From Pengzhenrongella sicca (lineage in GTDB: Bacteria > Actinomycetota > Actinomycetes > Actinomycetales > Cellulomonadaceae), in assembly GCF_017569225.1 (NCBI RefSeq), contig NZ_CP071868.1, forward strand, positions 1,612,001-1,676,000: a stretch of 64,000 bases of DNA, read 5' to 3'. The position numbers were made by a program, and so were the translations under genes. A model generated the notes under the pieces. It did no database searches. It worked only from the letters and a program-made list of their open reading frames with translations, and was not told the DNA's origin. Below are positions 8,971-17,097 of the stretch, piece by piece (within the stretch, counting starts at the first letter, position 1; every line of letters starts with the position of its first letter).

Positions 8971-9122
8971 GACGTTACCGACCGCCACTGACATTCTTGG
9001 GCTCCCGCCTTCCGGCCCGGGAGCATTCCTGTGGATAACCCGAAGAATTGTGGAAAAGTATTCGCGTCGGCCGCCTGTGGGTGGGTCGGCACCGGTCGGG
9101 CCGGTCCGGCGGGTCCGGATAC

Positions 9123-9785
9123 TCAGCCGACCGCGAGGCCGTCGATCACCTCGGCGCCGGGCAGCCGCGCGAGCAAGGCCCCGGCCAGCGCGAGCTTCGA
9201 CCTGCGCAGGCCGCTGCCGATGATCACGACGCCAGCATCGGAGTCGCCGACTGCGGAGTCGCCGACTGCAGAGTCGCCGACCCCAGCGTCGCCGCCCCGA
9301 GAGCCGACGACCCGAGAGCCGACGACCCGAGAGCCGACGACCCGAGAGTCGACGAGCACGCGCCAGTCGGCGGGCAGCCCGAGGGGAGTGATGCCGCCGT
9401 ACTCCATGCCGGACGCCTCGGTCGCCTGCTCGGTGGCCAGGAACGAGGCCTTGCGCACGTCGAGCAGGCGCCGGATGACGTTGTTGACGTCCGCCCGCGT
9501 CGTCGCGCGCACGACGGCCGCAGCCCTGCGCTCGTCGCCGGCGCGGCGACCGCCGATCAGGACGCAGTTCACCGACGCCGCCGGGGGCAGCCCGTAGGCG
9601 GCCGTCAGCGCGGCCGTGTCCGCGAGGGACGGGTCGATCTCGGCGACCGAGACCTCGTCCGCGACGCGCGGGTCGGCGGTGATCCAGCGGGTGAGCGCCG
9701 CCAGCGTCGGCGCGGCGAGGAGCTCGGGGTGGTCGATCGCGCGGACCCAGTCGAGGCTCCCGACGCGCGGCAGCGGGCTGGTCAC
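9123..9785 (-). CDS. YbaK/EbsC-family aminoacyl-tRNA deacylase with repeat insertion
   Basis: 220-residue YbaK/ProX-domain protein, a family that hydrolyses mischarged aminoacyl-tRNAs such as Cys-tRNA(Pro). Recognisable segments are VNCVLIGGRR, RKASFLATEQATEASGMEYGGITPLGLP and, near the end, GSGLRRSKLALAGALLARLPGAEVI. Between the central core and that last segment lies an insertion of about 38 residues (near 147-185) made of VVGSR and AVGDS units and encoded by two 15-bp tandem arrays. The rest of the fold looks intact. The GTG start lies four bases after the stop of the PEBP gene, so the two form an operon. Whether the insertion is tolerated in the folded enzyme is unknown. Confidence 0.82.
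   Translation of the reverse strand: MTSPLPRVGSLDWVRAIDHPELLAAPTLAALTRWITADPRVADEVSVAEIDPSLADTAALTAAYGLPPAASVNCVLIGGRRAGDERRAAAVVRATTRADVNNVIRRLLDVRKASFLATEQATEASGMEYGGITPLGLPADWRVLVDSRVVGSRVVGSRVVGSRGGDAGVGDSAVGDSAVGDSDAGVVIIGSGLRRSKLALAGALLARLPGAEVIDGLAVG
9241..9345. repeat. two adjacent 15-bp in-frame tandem arrays
   Basis: On the plus strand GAGTCGCCGACTGCG-type units occur three times (9241-9285) and GAGCCGACGACCCGA occurs three times exactly (9301-9345). Both have a 15-bp period and keep the reading frame of the YbaK-type gene, adding AVGDS and VVGSR units. Confidence 0.9.
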
Positions 9786-9789
9786 CCGG

Positions 9790-10317
9790 TCAGGCCTCGT
9801 ACGTCGGGGTCAGCACGGCGCGCGCGAGCGTGTGGAACAGCGCGGTGAACGCGACCGCTGTCGGCGTGGCGTCCTGCGTGAGGCCGAGCGTCTCGACGTC
9901 GAGCGCGTGCACCGCGAAGGCGTACCGGTGCGCGCGGTCGCCGGCCGGCGGCGCGGCGCCTGCGTAGCCGACGGAACCGCCATCGTTCCGGGTCTGGAAC
10001 GCGCCCGCGGGCAGCCCGGCCCCGCCGGGGGAACCCGCGCCGCGCGCGAGCTCGGTCACGCCCGCGGGAACGTCCACGACCGTCCAGTGCCAGAAGCCGG
10101 CCGGCGTCGGGGCGTCGGGGTCGAAGCAGCTGACCACGAACGACCGGGTCTCGGCGGGGAAGTCGGCCCAGCGCAGGTGGGGCGACGTGTTTCCGGTCGC
10201 CGAGTGCAGCGCGGCGAGCGGCGCGCCGTCGACGACGTCGTCGCTGCGCAGGGCGAAGGCCGGCACCTCCGGCAGCTGGGCGTAGGGACTGGGGGCGAGG
10301 GGGCGGGTCAGGTCCAT
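9790..10317 (-). CDS. YbhB/YbcL-family PEBP protein
   Basis: 175-residue phosphatidylethanolamine-binding-protein-like (Raf kinase inhibitor-like) protein. Family motifs are [36 protein letters not shown] with the ligand-pocket DPDAP and the HW pair, then [20 protein letters not shown]. The family is cytosolic, and its bacterial role is undefined. I start at the ATG at 10315-10317, 16 codons inside a longer open frame, because residues before it are not family-like and a CATGAT hexamer sits six bases upstream. It is divergent from the small membrane-protein gene and probably co-transcribed with the YbaK-type gene. Confidence 0.9.
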   Translation of the reverse strand: MDLTRPLAPSPYAQLPEVPAFALRSDDVVDGAPLAALHSATGNTSPHLRWADFPAETRSFVVSCFDPDAPTPAGFWHWTVVDVPAGVTELARGAGSPGGAGLPAGAFQTRNDGGSVGYAGAAPPAGDRAHRYAFAVHALDVETLGLTQDATPTAVAFTALFHTLARAVLTPTYEA

Positions 10318-10323
10318 GCCCCC

Positions 10324-10329
10324 ATCATG
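10324..10329 (-). promoter_or_regulatory. -10 element for a leaderless transcript
   Basis: On the minus strand CATGAT is followed by six bases and the ATG of the PEBP gene. Confidence 0.4.
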
Positions 10330-10348
10330 GCGTGGCCGGCGGCTGTGC

Positions 10349-10354
10349 GACCGT
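10349..10354 (+). promoter_or_regulatory. -10 element for a leaderless transcript
   Basis: GACCGT, six bases, then the ATG at 10361. It faces the divergent PEBP promoter about 20 bp away. Confidence 0.35.
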
Positions 10355-10360
10355 TGCGGC

Positions 10361-10948
10361 ATGACCTCTCAGCGGCCGCCCGCGTTCTCGCTCGCCAACC
10401 TGCGCCAGGTTGGTCGGCTGTGGTCGGTCGTGGCGTTCGCGGGGGTCGCGCTCCTGCTCACCATGGGAACGCTGCTGCTGACGGCGTCCGGCCCCTTCGC
10501 GCCGCCGCGCTCGCCCCTCGACGCGCCTCGGGTTGCGGCCGGGGAAGAGCTGGAGGTCGGGGGGACGACCGAGGGGTACGTCCTGGTGGGCCAGCCCGCC
10601 GACGGCATCGACCTCGCTGAGGTCACCTGCTCCTGGACGGGATCCACCTACGCCGACGGGACGACGGCGGGCGGCGACCTCGTCGTCGGACCTGCGGCGC
10701 GGGACTCCGCCATGGCGCGGCTGACGGACCGGCTCGGCGGCGAGGACTTCCGCTACCTGACCACGACCGCGGACGAGTGGGTCGCCCGTACCGCGACCTG
10801 CTCCGGCGGGGGCATCGCGACGCTCGGCATCGTGGCGGACCCGGGAACCGCGTTCCAGCGCAAGGTCGGCATCGCGTTCATCGCGTTCGCGCCGGTCCTG
10901 CTCGGCCTGGCGTTCCTCGCGCGCCGGCTCACGCGGCCGCGGGCCTGA
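10361..10948 (+). CDS. small two-helix membrane protein of unknown function
   Basis: 195-residue protein with one transmembrane helix near residues 18-40 and a second near 168-188. About 125 residues between them are predicted to be extracytoplasmic and contain two cysteines (EVTCSW and TATCSG) that could form a disulfide. The tail ARRLTRPRA is basic and cytoplasmic. I do not recognise a named family. An in-frame ATG 15 codons upstream is possible but lies within the divergent promoter region. The following gene is an ArsR regulator with its own promoter. Confidence 0.75.
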   Translation: MTSQRPPAFSLANLRQVGRLWSVVAFAGVALLLTMGTLLLTASGPFAPPRSPLDAPRVAAGEELEVGGTTEGYVLVGQPADGIDLAEVTCSWTGSTYADGTTAGGDLVVGPAARDSAMARLTDRLGGEDFRYLTTTADEWVARTATCSGGGIATLGIVADPGTAFQRKVGIAFIAFAPVLLGLAFLARRLTRPRA

Positions 10949-10967
10949 CGGCGCCCATCCGCTCGCT

Positions 10968-10993
10968 CTTGAGCATATGATAATATTCGCAAG
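10968..10993 (+). promoter_or_regulatory. ArsR-type operator over a leaderless -10
   Basis: An AT-rich imperfect inverted repeat has outer arms TTGAGCATAT (10969-10978) and ATATTCGCAA (10983-10992) that match at 8 of 10 positions. It resembles ArsR/SmtB 12-2-12 operators. The inner TAATAT (10981-10986) lies six bases before the GTG at 10993 and fits a -10 element, so a bound repressor would block RNA polymerase on its own gene. Confidence 0.6.
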
Positions 10994-11439
10994 TGATCGA
11001 AACCGAAGCCGTGCCGCCGCGACCCGGCTCCCCGGCTGGTGCCCGGTCGACTGAAGCCCAGCCGACTGGCACTCAGCCCGCTGGCACCCAGCCGGCGATC
11101 GCCCAGCCGATCTACAAGCTCAAGGCGGAGTTCTTCAAGACTCTCGGGCATCCCGCGCGCATCCGGATCCTCGAGCTTCTCGCCGAGGGCGACCGTTCGG
11201 TCGGTGAGCTGCTGCCCGAGCTCGGTCTCGAGGCCTCGCACCTGTCGCAGCAGCTCGCCGTCCTGCGCCGGGCGGGCGTCGTCGTCGCCCGCAAGCAGGG
11301 CAGCTTCGTCTTCTACTCACTGCGCTCCGACGACCTCGCCGAGCTCCTCCAACTTTCCCGGAAGGTGCTGACGGGCGTGCTCACCGACCAGCTCGACCTG
11401 CTCAAGGACCTCCAGGCGGACGGCGGACGGCCCGAGTGA
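10993..11439 (+). CDS. ArsR-family transcriptional regulator (Rv0081-like)
   Basis: 148-residue winged-helix regulator. The core runs from KLKAEFFKTLGHPARIRILELLAEGDRSVGEL through the recognition helix EASHLSQQLAVLRRAG to the wing VVARKQGSFVFYSL. No ArsR-type metal-binding CxC pair is present in the recognition helix region, so the signal is probably not a metal bound at that site. About 35 N-terminal residues are low-complexity and encoded by 15-bp repeats (QPAGT-like, 11059-11103). It is the first gene of the complex operon, 49 bases before the small-subunit gene. Its place matches Rv0081 in M. tuberculosis, a hypoxia-linked regulator (from memory). Autoregulation is likely, given the operator on its own promoter. 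Confidence 0.88.
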   Translation: MIETEAVPPRPGSPAGARSTEAQPTGTQPAGTQPAIAQPIYKLKAEFFKTLGHPARIRILELLAEGDRSVGELLPELGLEASHLSQQLAVLRRAGVVVARKQGSFVFYSLRSDDLAELLQLSRKVLTGVLTDQLDLLKDLQADGGRPE

Positions 11440-11488
11440 CACCGGCCGTGCGCACCGCCACCCGACCGCCCGACGTGATGAGGCAGCC

Positions 11489-11968
11489 ATGACCTGGATC
11501 GGCAAGATCGGCCGCGTGGGCCGCATGGTCGAGCCCGCACCCGACGCGCCGGAGGCGACCGTCGCGCCGCCGACGGGCGTGACCGGCTCCCTCCAGCTCC
11601 GCCACCTTGACGCCGGCTCGTGCAACGGCTGCGAGCTCGAGATCGCGAGCACGTTCTCGCCGGTCTACGACGCCGAGCAGTACGGCGCGCGGCTGGTCGC
11701 GTCGCCGCGGCACGCGGACGGCCTGCTCGCGACCGGCGTCGTGACGCAGAACATGCGGCAGCCCCTCGTGAACACCCTCGGATCCGTGCCCGAGCCGCGC
11801 GTCGTGATCGCCGTCGGGGACTGCGCCTGCACCGGGGGAGTGTTCCGCGGCGGGTACGGGGTCGTCGGCGCGATCGGCGACGTCGTCCCGGTCGACGTCG
11901 AGGTGCCGGGCTGCCCGCCCACCCCGCAGCAGATTATCGCCGCGCTGCGCTCGGTGACCGGCCGGTGA
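11489..11968 (+). CDS. NuoB/HyfI-like iron-sulfur small subunit
   Basis: 159-residue homologue of complex I NuoB and of the small subunit of group 4 hydrogenases. All four ligands for one [4Fe-4S] cluster are present: C45 and C48 in CNGCE, C112 in GDC and C142 in PGCPP. The cluster should pass electrons between a donor and the membrane arm. The first 30 residues are a non-conserved extension. The stop overlaps the GTG of the next gene by four bases. No ferredoxin-like HyfA or HyfH gene is present in the cluster, so the electron donor is unknown. Confidence 0.9.
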   Translation: MTWIGKIGRVGRMVEPAPDAPEATVAPPTGVTGSLQLRHLDAGSCNGCELEIASTFSPVYDAEQYGARLVASPRHADGLLATGVVTQNMRQPLVNTLGSVPEPRVVIAVGDCACTGGVFRGGYGVVGAIGDVVPVDVEVPGCPPTPQQIIAALRSVTGR

Positions 11969-13980
11969 CCGCGCTGGACCAGGCGACCCCGCCCGCGCCG
12001 ACCGTCCCGGCCGATCCCACGGCACCCGAGCCCCGCCGTCCGGCGCGTGGCTGGGCCGGGGCCTCCGGCGCGGCCACGTCGCTCATCGGCGCGCTCGGCG
12101 TCGTCGTCGGCCTGATCGCGATCTTCGGCCCCCCGCGCCACGTGCGCATCGACTGGCTGCTGCCGCTGGCCGGGGTGCAGTTCGACCTCGACCCGCTCGG
12201 CGGCCTCTTCATCGCCGCGACGGGAGCGGTCGCCGTCGCGACCGGCATATACGCGGTCGGCTACGCGCAGCGCGAGCACTGGGCGCGCGTCCCGCTGCTC
12301 GTCCTGCCGCTCTTCGCCGCCGCGATGCTGCTGGTCCCGGCCGCCGGCTCGGTGACGACCTTCCTGCTCGCGTGGGAGCTCATGGCGGGCGCGTCGCTCG
12401 TGCTCGTGCTGGCCGAGCACCAGCGCGCGGCGGTTCGGTCCGCGGGCGTGTTCTACGCGGTCATGACCCAGCTCGGTTTCGCCGCGATCCTGGTGGCGCT
12501 GGTGCTGCTCGCCGCGGCCGGTGGTGCGGACAGCTTCGCCGCGATCGCCGCCAGCGCCGACGACGTCGCACCAGGCGTCCGCACCGCCGTCTTCCTGCTC
12601 ACCGTGCTCGGCTTCGGGTCCAAGGCGGGCCTGTTGCCCCTGCACGCCTGGCTGCCGCGCGCGCACCCCGAGGCGCCCAGCCCCGTCTCCGCGCTCATGA
12701 GCGCCGCCATGGTCAACATGGGCATCTACGGCATCCTCCGGATCGACCTGCAGATCCTCGGGCCCGGCCCGCACTGGTGGGGCCTGACCCTGATGGTCAT
12801 CGGCGCCGTCTCCGCCGTCTTCGGCGTGCTCCAGGCCTCCGTGGCCACCGACCTCAAGCGGCTGCTCGCGTACTCGACGACCGAGAACATGGGCCTGGTC
12901 ACCCTCGGGCTGGGCACCGCGGCGCTGCTGCGCTCGTCCGGCGCGCCGACCGTGGCGGCGATCGCGATCACCGCGGCCCTCGTGCACCTCATGAGTCACG
13001 CGGGGTTCAAGACCCTGTGCTTCCTCGCTGCCGGTTCCGTGCTCGCTGCGACCGGGTTGCGGGACCTCGACAAGCTTGGCGGGCTGGCCCGGCGCATGCC
13101 GATCACCACCGTGATGTTCGGGATCGGCGCCCTCGGCGCGTCCGGTCTGCCGCTCGGCGCCGGGTTCGTCGGGGAGTGGCTGCTGCTGCAGAGCCTGATC
13201 CAGGCGCCGCCCGCGGGCAACACGCTGCTCGCGCTCGCGATGCCGCTGTCCGTCGGGGCCGTCGCGCTGACGACGGGCCTCGGCATCGCCGCGATGGTCA
13301 AGGCGTTCGGGGTGGGCTTCCTCGCCCGCCCGCGGTCGGCCGCGGCCGAGAACGCGCGCGAGGCCCCCACCAGCATGGTGCTCGGGATGGGGCTGGCCGC
13401 AGCCGCCTGCCTCGTGCTCGCCCTCGCGCCCGCGCTGCTCGCGCCCGCCCTGGGGCGCGTGCTCGCCGTGCTGCCGAGCCTGGGCGGCGACGTCGTCGGC
13501 CCGCAGCTCGGCACCTACCTCAGGCTGCCCGGCGTCGCGGGCTCGATGTCGCCCGGGCTGCTCGCCCTCGCGCTCGTGTGCGCCGTCCTCGTCGCGCTCC
13601 TGATCGCCCGCTGGGGCTCGCGCCACCGCCCGGCTCCCGCCGTCGTCCCGCTGTGGGCCTGCGGCGCGGACAGCCTCAGCCCGCGCATGCAGTACACCGC
13701 GACGTCGTTCGCCGAACCGCTGCAGCGCGTGTTCGACGACGTGCTGCGGCCCGACACCGACGTGGAGGTCACCCATTTCGCCGAGTCGAAGTACCTGGTC
13801 GAGAAGGTCACGTACCGCGCGCGCTGGGTCGACCCCGTCGAGCAGCGGCTGTACACGCCGGTGGTCGGCGCCGTGACGGCGCTCGCGCAGGCCGTCCGGC
13901 GCGCCCACACCGGGAGCGTCCACCTGTACCTCGCCTACGGCGCGGCCGGGCTGCTCATCGTCTTGCTGGTCGCCAAGTGA
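11965..13980 (+). CDS. NuoL/HyfB-like proton-pumping membrane subunit
   Basis: 671-residue polytopic membrane protein of the Mrp/NuoL/NuoM/NuoN antiporter-like family. The ion-channel hallmarks are visible: a glutamate in LLAWELMAGASL (transmembrane helix 5 position), a lysine in GFGSKAGLLPLHAWLP (helix 7) and the lysine region TDLKRLLAYSTTENMG (helix 8). The first 30 residues are Pro/Ala-rich. The C-terminal 150 residues add further helices and a soluble segment, as in HyfB. It starts with a GTG overlapping hyfI-like and ends overlapping the next GTG. Predicted role: ion translocation coupled to electron transfer. Confidence 0.92.
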   Translation: MTALDQATPPAPTVPADPTAPEPRRPARGWAGASGAATSLIGALGVVVGLIAIFGPPRHVRIDWLLPLAGVQFDLDPLGGLFIAATGAVAVATGIYAVGYAQREHWARVPLLVLPLFAAAMLLVPAAGSVTTFLLAWELMAGASLVLVLAEHQRAAVRSAGVFYAVMTQLGFAAILVALVLLAAAGGADSFAAIAASADDVAPGVRTAVFLLTVLGFGSKAGLLPLHAWLPRAHPEAPSPVSALMSAAMVNMGIYGILRIDLQILGPGPHWWGLTLMVIGAVSAVFGVLQASVATDLKRLLAYSTTENMGLVTLGLGTAALLRSSGAPTVAAIAITAALVHLMSHAGFKTLCFLAAGSVLAATGLRDLDKLGGLARRMPITTVMFGIGALGASGLPLGAGFVGEWLLLQSLIQAPPAGNTLLALAMPLSVGAVALTTGLGIAAMVKAFGVGFLARPRSAAAENAREAPTSMVLGMGLAAAACLVLALAPALLAPALGRVLAVLPSLGGDVVGPQLGTYLRLPGVAGSMSPGLLALALVCAVLVALLIARWGSRHRPAPAVVPLWACGADSLSPRMQYTATSFAEPLQRVFDDVLRPDTDVEVTHFAESKYLVEKVTYRARWVDPVEQRLYTPVVGAVTALAQAVRRAHTGSVHLYLAYGAAGLLIVLLVAK

Positions 13981-14939
13981 CCGCGCTCGCGGTCGTGGCC
14001 GCCGCCGCGCAGGTGGCCGCCGTGCTGCTCGGGGCGCCGCTCGTCGTCGGCGGCATGAAGCAGATCCGGGCCCGGCTCGAGGGCCGCGCCGGCGCCGGCG
14101 TCGGGCAGCCGTGGCGAGACCTGCGCAAGCTGTTCCGCAAGCAGCAGGTGACGCCGCGCGGCACGACGGTCGTGTTCGCGCTCGCCCCCGCGATCGCGGC
14201 CGGCAGCACGCTGCTCATCGCCGCGATCATCCCGCTCGTGGCCCTCGGCTCGCCGCTGGACGGCGCGGCGGACCTGTTCGGCGTCGTCGGCCTGCTCTTT
14301 CTCGGGACGGTCGCGCTCACCCTGGCGGCCCTCGACACCGGGACGGCCTTCGGTGGGATGGGTTCGAGTCGCGAGATCACGATCGCGGCGCTCGTCGAGC
14401 CGACGATCCTGCTCGCGGTCTTCGCGCTGTCGGTGCCGGCCCACTCGGCCAACCTCGCGGCAATCGTCACCGCCACCGCGGGCGACCCGGGGCAGGTGCT
14501 GACCGTGTCGAGCGTCATGGCGTTCGTCGCGCTCGTGATCGTGATCATCGCTGAGACCGGGCGGCTGCCCGTCGACAACCCGTCGACGCACCTCGAGCTG
14601 ACCATGATCCACGAGGCGATGATCCTCGAGTACGCGGGGCCGAAGCTCGCGCTCGTCGAGTGGGCGAGCGGAATGCGGCTCACGGTGCTGCTCGGGCTCC
14701 TCGCGAACCTCTTCCTGCCGTGGGGGATCGCGCCCGCCGACCCGACCGTGCTCGAGGTGCTCGTGGGGCTCCTCGCGATAGCGCTGAAGGTCGCGGTCCT
14801 CGCAGCCGTGCTCGCCGCAGGCGAGGTGTTCATCGCCAAGCTGCGCCTGTTCCGGGTGCCCGAGCTGTTGGCGGGCTCGTTCCTGCTCGCGCTCCTCGCG
14901 GTGACCGCGTCGTACTTCCTTGCCACCACGAGCGTCTGA
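13977..14939 (+). CDS. NuoH/HyfC-like membrane anchor subunit
   Basis: 320-residue subunit 1 (NuoH) family protein with about eight transmembrane helices. The conserved loops are visible: [12 protein letters not shown] near residue 43, [17 protein letters not shown] near 125, [30 protein letters not shown] near 195 and [11 protein letters not shown] near the end. The acidic residues in these loops line the quinone or proton channel at the junction of the peripheral and membrane arms in complex I (family knowledge). It is translationally coupled to the gene before it. Confidence 0.92.
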   Translation: MTALAVVAAAAQVAAVLLGAPLVVGGMKQIRARLEGRAGAGVGQPWRDLRKLFRKQQVTPRGTTVVFALAPAIAAGSTLLIAAIIPLVALGSPLDGAADLFGVVGLLFLGTVALTLAALDTGTAFGGMGSSREITIAALVEPTILLAVFALSVPAHSANLAAIVTATAGDPGQVLTVSSVMAFVALVIVIIAETGRLPVDNPSTHLELTMIHEAMILEYAGPKLALVEWASGMRLTVLLGLLANLFLPWGIAPADPTVLEVLVGLLAIALKVAVLAAVLAAGEVFIAKLRLFRVPELLAGSFLLALLAVTASYFLATTSV

Positions 14940-14953
14940 ATGGAGGACCTGAC

Positions 14954-15616
14954 ATGACCATGGCCACCTATACCGGCGTGCTCGACCTCGCCGTGGGGGC
15001 GTTCCTGCTGTCCGCGATCCTGATCGTGTGGCGCCGCGACCTGCGCGCCATCGTCCGGCTGCTCGCGTGGCAGGGGGCGGCGCTCGCCACGCTCCCGCTG
15101 ATCGAGGGGCTGCACGAGCGCGAGCTTGAACCGATCGCCGTCGGCGTCGTCCTGCTCGTGCTCCGCGCCGGGGTCCTGCCCGTGCTGCTCGCGCGCGCGG
15201 TCAGCACCGAAGACACGGAGCGTCGCGAGAGCACGCCGCTGGTCAACACGACGGCGTCGTTGCTGATCACGGCCGCCCTCATCGTGCTCGCGTACGCCGT
15301 GACCCGGCCGATCATCGCGTTGAACCCGACCGAGACCACGCGGGCCGTGCCGGCCGCGTTCGCGGTGATCCTGATCGCGGTGTTCGTGATGGTCAGCCGG
15401 CGGCGGGCGCTGTCCCAGGCGGTCGGCTTCCTGATGCTCGACAACGGCATCACGGCCACCGCGTTCCTCATCGCGTCCGGGGTCCCCCTCATCGTCGAGC
15501 TCGGCGCGTCCATGGACGTGCTGTTCGCGGTCGTCGTGCTGGGCCTGCTCACCGGACACATGCGCCGCGCCTTCGGCGGCACCGACCTCGACCAGCTACG
15601 GGAGCTACACGACTGA
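14954..15616 (+). CDS. HyfE-like membrane subunit (NuoK-related)
   Basis: 220-residue hydrophobic protein with about seven predicted helices; its core is related to NuoK. Matching features are [35 protein letters not shown] near residue 170 and the C-terminal [11 protein letters not shown]. The ATG at 14954 has GGAGG eight bases upstream, the only strong ribosome-binding site inside the cluster. The stop shares its A with the ATG of the next gene (TGATG). Confidence 0.88.
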   Translation: MTMATYTGVLDLAVGAFLLSAILIVWRRDLRAIVRLLAWQGAALATLPLIEGLHERELEPIAVGVVLLVLRAGVLPVLLARAVSTEDTERRESTPLVNTTASLLITAALIVLAYAVTRPIIALNPTETTRAVPAAFAVILIAVFVMVSRRRALSQAVGFLMLDNGITATAFLIASGVPLIVELGASMDVLFAVVVLGLLTGHMRRAFGGTDLDQLRELHD

Positions 15617-17097
15617 TGGGCCTCGCGCTGCTCGTTCCGATCCTTGCCCCGCTCGCCGCGGCCGCGTTCGCCGCGGCCGTCGGCTGGCGCCGCCTCAGCT
15701 CCTACGTCACCGTCCTCGCCGCGTTCGCGGTCCTCGCCACGGGCGTGGTCCTCGCCGTGGGGCTCGCCGCGGGGCTCGACTCCGGCGTCGTCCACGGCGC
15801 GGGCTCGCTGCTGCGCGCGGACGCGCTGAGCGTGACCATGCTGCTCGTCATAGGCACCGTGGGCACGCTCGCGACGTGGGCGAGCGTCGGCTACATCGAC
15901 GCCGAGCTCGAGCACGACCACACCGACGCGACGGGCGCGCGCCTGTACGGCGTGCTCATGCCCCTGTTCCTCGCCGCGATGGCGCTCGCCGTGCTCGCGA
16001 CGAGCATCGGCGTCATGTGGGTCGCGATCGAGGCGACCACCGTCGCGACGGCGTTCCTCGTCGGGCACCGGCGCACGCGCGCGGCGGTCGAGGCCACCTG
16101 GAAGTACGTCATCATCTGCTCGGTCGGCATCGCGCTCGCGCTGCTCGGCACCGTGCTGCTGTACTTCGTGAGCATCCACGCGGGCGCCGTCAGCGGCGAC
16201 GCCCTCGACATCGACGTGCTGCTCGCGCACGCCAGCGAGCTGGACCCGGCCGTGACCCGCCTCGCCGCCGGCCTGCTCCTGCTCGGGTACGGCACGAAGG
16301 CGGGCCTCGTCCCGTTCCACACGTGGCTCGCGGACGCGCACAGCCAGGCGCCTGCGCCGGTGTCGGCCCTCATGAGCGGCGTGCTGCTCTCCGTCGCGTT
16401 CTCCGCGCTGCTGCGCGTGAAGTCGATCATCGACCTCGCGCTCGGCACGGGGTTCCTGCGCGCCGGGCTGCTCGTCGTCGGGATCGCGACGCTGCTCGTC
16501 GCGGCGTGCCTGCTGTTCGTGCAGACGGACTTCAAGCGGATGCTCGCGTACTCCTCGATGGAGAACATGGGCATCGTCGCGATCGCGGCGGCCGCCGGCA
16601 CCGAGCTCGCGATCGCCGCGCTGCTGCTGCACGTGCTGGCGCACGGCGTGGCCAAGGCGCTGGTCTTCCTCGCCGCGGGCCAGCTCCAGGCCGCGCACGA
16701 CTCGACCGCGATCCGCGACGTGACGGGGGTGCTGACGCGGTCCCCGCTGATCGGCACCGCCTTCGCGGTCGGGCTCGCCGTCCTCATCGGCCTGCCGCCG
16801 TTCGCGATGTTCGCGAGCGAGCTGTCGATCTCGCGTGCGCTCGCGCAGGCGGGCCTCGGCTGGGTGCTCGGCGCGATGCTCCTGCTCATCGTCGTGGCGT
16901 TCGCGGCCCTCGTGCGCAACGGCAGCCGGATGCTGCTCGGCCCTCCCGACCCGGGATCCCCCGCGATCGCGGTGCCCCGGTCCGTCGCGGGCGCCCTCGT
17001 CGCTGGCGTCGTCCTCAGCCTGGTGCTCGGCGTCACCGCCGGCCCGCTCACCGATCTCTTCCGATCTGCCGCCACCCTCCTCGGAGCGAGCTCATGA
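15616..17097 (+). CDS. NuoN/HyfF-like proton-pumping membrane subunit
   Basis: 493-residue second antiporter-like subunit with about 14 helices. The helix-5 glutamate is in MWVAIEATTVATAF, the helix-7 lysine in GYGTKAGLVPFHTWLADAHSQAPAPVSALMSG, and the helix-8 region is TDFKRMLAYSSMENMG. With the HyfB-like protein this gives the complex two candidate pumping modules. It overlaps its neighbours on both sides (TGATG and ATGA), so expression of the whole group is coupled. Confidence 0.92.
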   Translation: MGLALLVPILAPLAAAAFAAAVGWRRLSSYVTVLAAFAVLATGVVLAVGLAAGLDSGVVHGAGSLLRADALSVTMLLVIGTVGTLATWASVGYIDAELEHDHTDATGARLYGVLMPLFLAAMALAVLATSIGVMWVAIEATTVATAFLVGHRRTRAAVEATWKYVIICSVGIALALLGTVLLYFVSIHAGAVSGDALDIDVLLAHASELDPAVTRLAAGLLLLGYGTKAGLVPFHTWLADAHSQAPAPVSALMSGVLLSVAFSALLRVKSIIDLALGTGFLRAGLLVVGIATLLVAACLLFVQTDFKRMLAYSSMENMGIVAIAAAAGTELAIAALLLHVLAHGVAKALVFLAAGQLQAAHDSTAIRDVTGVLTRSPLIGTAFAVGLAVLIGLPPFAMFASELSISRALAQAGLGWVLGAMLLLIVVAFAALVRNGSRMLLGPPDPGSPAIAVPRSVAGALVAGVVLSLVLGVTAGPLTDLFRSAATLLGASS

